A stretch of DNA of 64,000 nucleotides from a virus. Positions within the stretch are counted from its first letter, which is position 1, and every line of letters begins with the position of its first letter. Made by a program: the position numbers and the translations under genes. Shown here one piece after another: positions 63,645 through 64,000 of this stretch. The notes under the pieces were generated by a model. The model did no database searches. It was not told the origin of the DNA and saw only the letters and a list, made by a program, of their open reading frames with translations. Location: the IMG/VR virus record IMGVR_UViG_3300031977_002862, positions 27,845 to 91,844 of that record. One strand, written 5' to 3'.

Positions 63645-64000
63645 ATGGCAATTCCAAAGTGGACTGATGAGCGCACCGCTGCTCTTACTGAGTTTGTTGG
63701 TAGCGAATCACCAGTATCTTACAACACGGTTGTCGAAGCTGCTGACCAGCTCGAAACCTCTCCTCGTTCTGTAGCATCTAAGCTGCGTAAAATGGGGCAC
63801 GAAGTAGAATCTTCTGCTTCTGTAACTTCTCGTGCATTCACTGAATCACAAGAAAATACTCTCCGTAGCTTTGTTACGGACAACTCAGGTGCATACACCT
63901 ACGGTCAAATCGCTGAAGCTTTTGAAGATGGCGAGTTCTCTTCAAAGCAGATTCAGGGCAAGTTGCTTTCTATGCAACTGACTGAGCACGTGAAGCCTAC
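63645..64000 (+). CDS. HTH-like DNA-binding protein (paralogue family, copy 5), 3' end outside window
   Basis: At least 118 aa, cut by the window. It has a tandem arrangement: the segment SPRSVASKLRKMGHEVES and a second similar unit (FSSKQIQGKLLSMQLTEH) each preceded by helices, like the Myb/SANT-like part of copies 1-4. Coupled to ligB after one nucleotide. Likely DNA-binding. Confidence 0.7.
   Translation, partial: MAIPKWTDERTAALTEFVGSESPVSYNTVVEAADQLETSPRSVASKLRKMGHEVESSASVTSRAFTESQENTLRSFVTDNSGAYTYGQIAEAFEDGEFSSKQIQGKLLSMQLTEHVKP

Noticed and set aside
1-64000. CRISPR arrays, insertion sequences or rRNA genes
   Set aside because: No regularly spaced repeats, transposase motifs, terminal inverted repeats or rRNA-like sequence were seen.

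Overview
The window is part of a large tailed-phage (siphovirus-like) genome, AT-rich and densely packed with ATGA/TAATG gene overlaps. The host is probably a marine alphaproteobacterium, but this is inference. It rests on a circularly permuted two-piece tmRNA (typical of alphaproteobacteria, though also known in some beta- and cyanobacteria), marine-phage style accessory genes (Hsp20, peroxiredoxin, ThyX, MazG-like, cupin/glycan genes) and a TTAA-N7-TTAA box. No integrase or phage-encoded ParA/ParB is visible here.

Layout. Positions 1-30,600 (minus strand) hold the virion module. Read in transcription order it runs: small terminase, XhlA-like membrane protein, large terminase, HNH nuclease, portal, protease-scaffold-capsid fusion, head-tail adaptor, neck protein, tail terminator, two tail-tube-like paralogues, overlapping tail chaperones, a 1474-aa tape measure, a distal tail protein and a giant (at least 3469 codons) repeat-rich tail hub/fibre protein that runs off the left edge. 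A small fibre and acetyltransferase cassette sits upstream of terS. Positions 30,860-37,680 (plus strand) are a leftmost early-type region. Its first part (30.9-33.7 kb) is visibly richer in GC codons and carries a HAD phosphatase, a DEDD exonuclease and a polyphosphate kinase 2. A perfect 16-bp ParB-type parS palindrome follows at 33,665. Then come a metallopeptidase, a train of tiny membrane proteins and a SleB-type cell-wall hydrolase.

Positions 37,690-50,670 (minus strand) contain a putative structured RNA, an EF-hand membrane protein, a run of five exported proteins, four Lys/Arg-rich small proteins, the permuted tmRNA, a Bfd-like ferredoxin and IscU (an Fe-S module), the lysis cassette (T4-type lysozyme, Rz/Rz1-like spanins) and nucleotide genes (ThyX, MazG-like, dNTP pyrophosphohydrolase-like). 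Positions 50,760-64,000 (plus strand) contain Hsp20, a very AT-rich glycan-modification island (glycosyltransferases, methyltransferases, cupin and a Coq4-like protein), peroxiredoxin, MazG-like, DNA-binding proteins, a PC4-like protein and a split NAD-dependent DNA ligase whose halves are separated by a GIY-YIG-like gene.

Regulation. More than twenty sigma70-like promoters were found by eye, all with an exact 17-bp spacer (TTGACA/T-N17-TATAAT-like). Many share a leader of the type ATTGAATG-GAGG. Three place the start codon 7-8 nt after the -10 box, implying leaderless mRNAs. Five paralogous small HTH-like proteins are scattered through the plus-strand regions and are candidate phage regulators.
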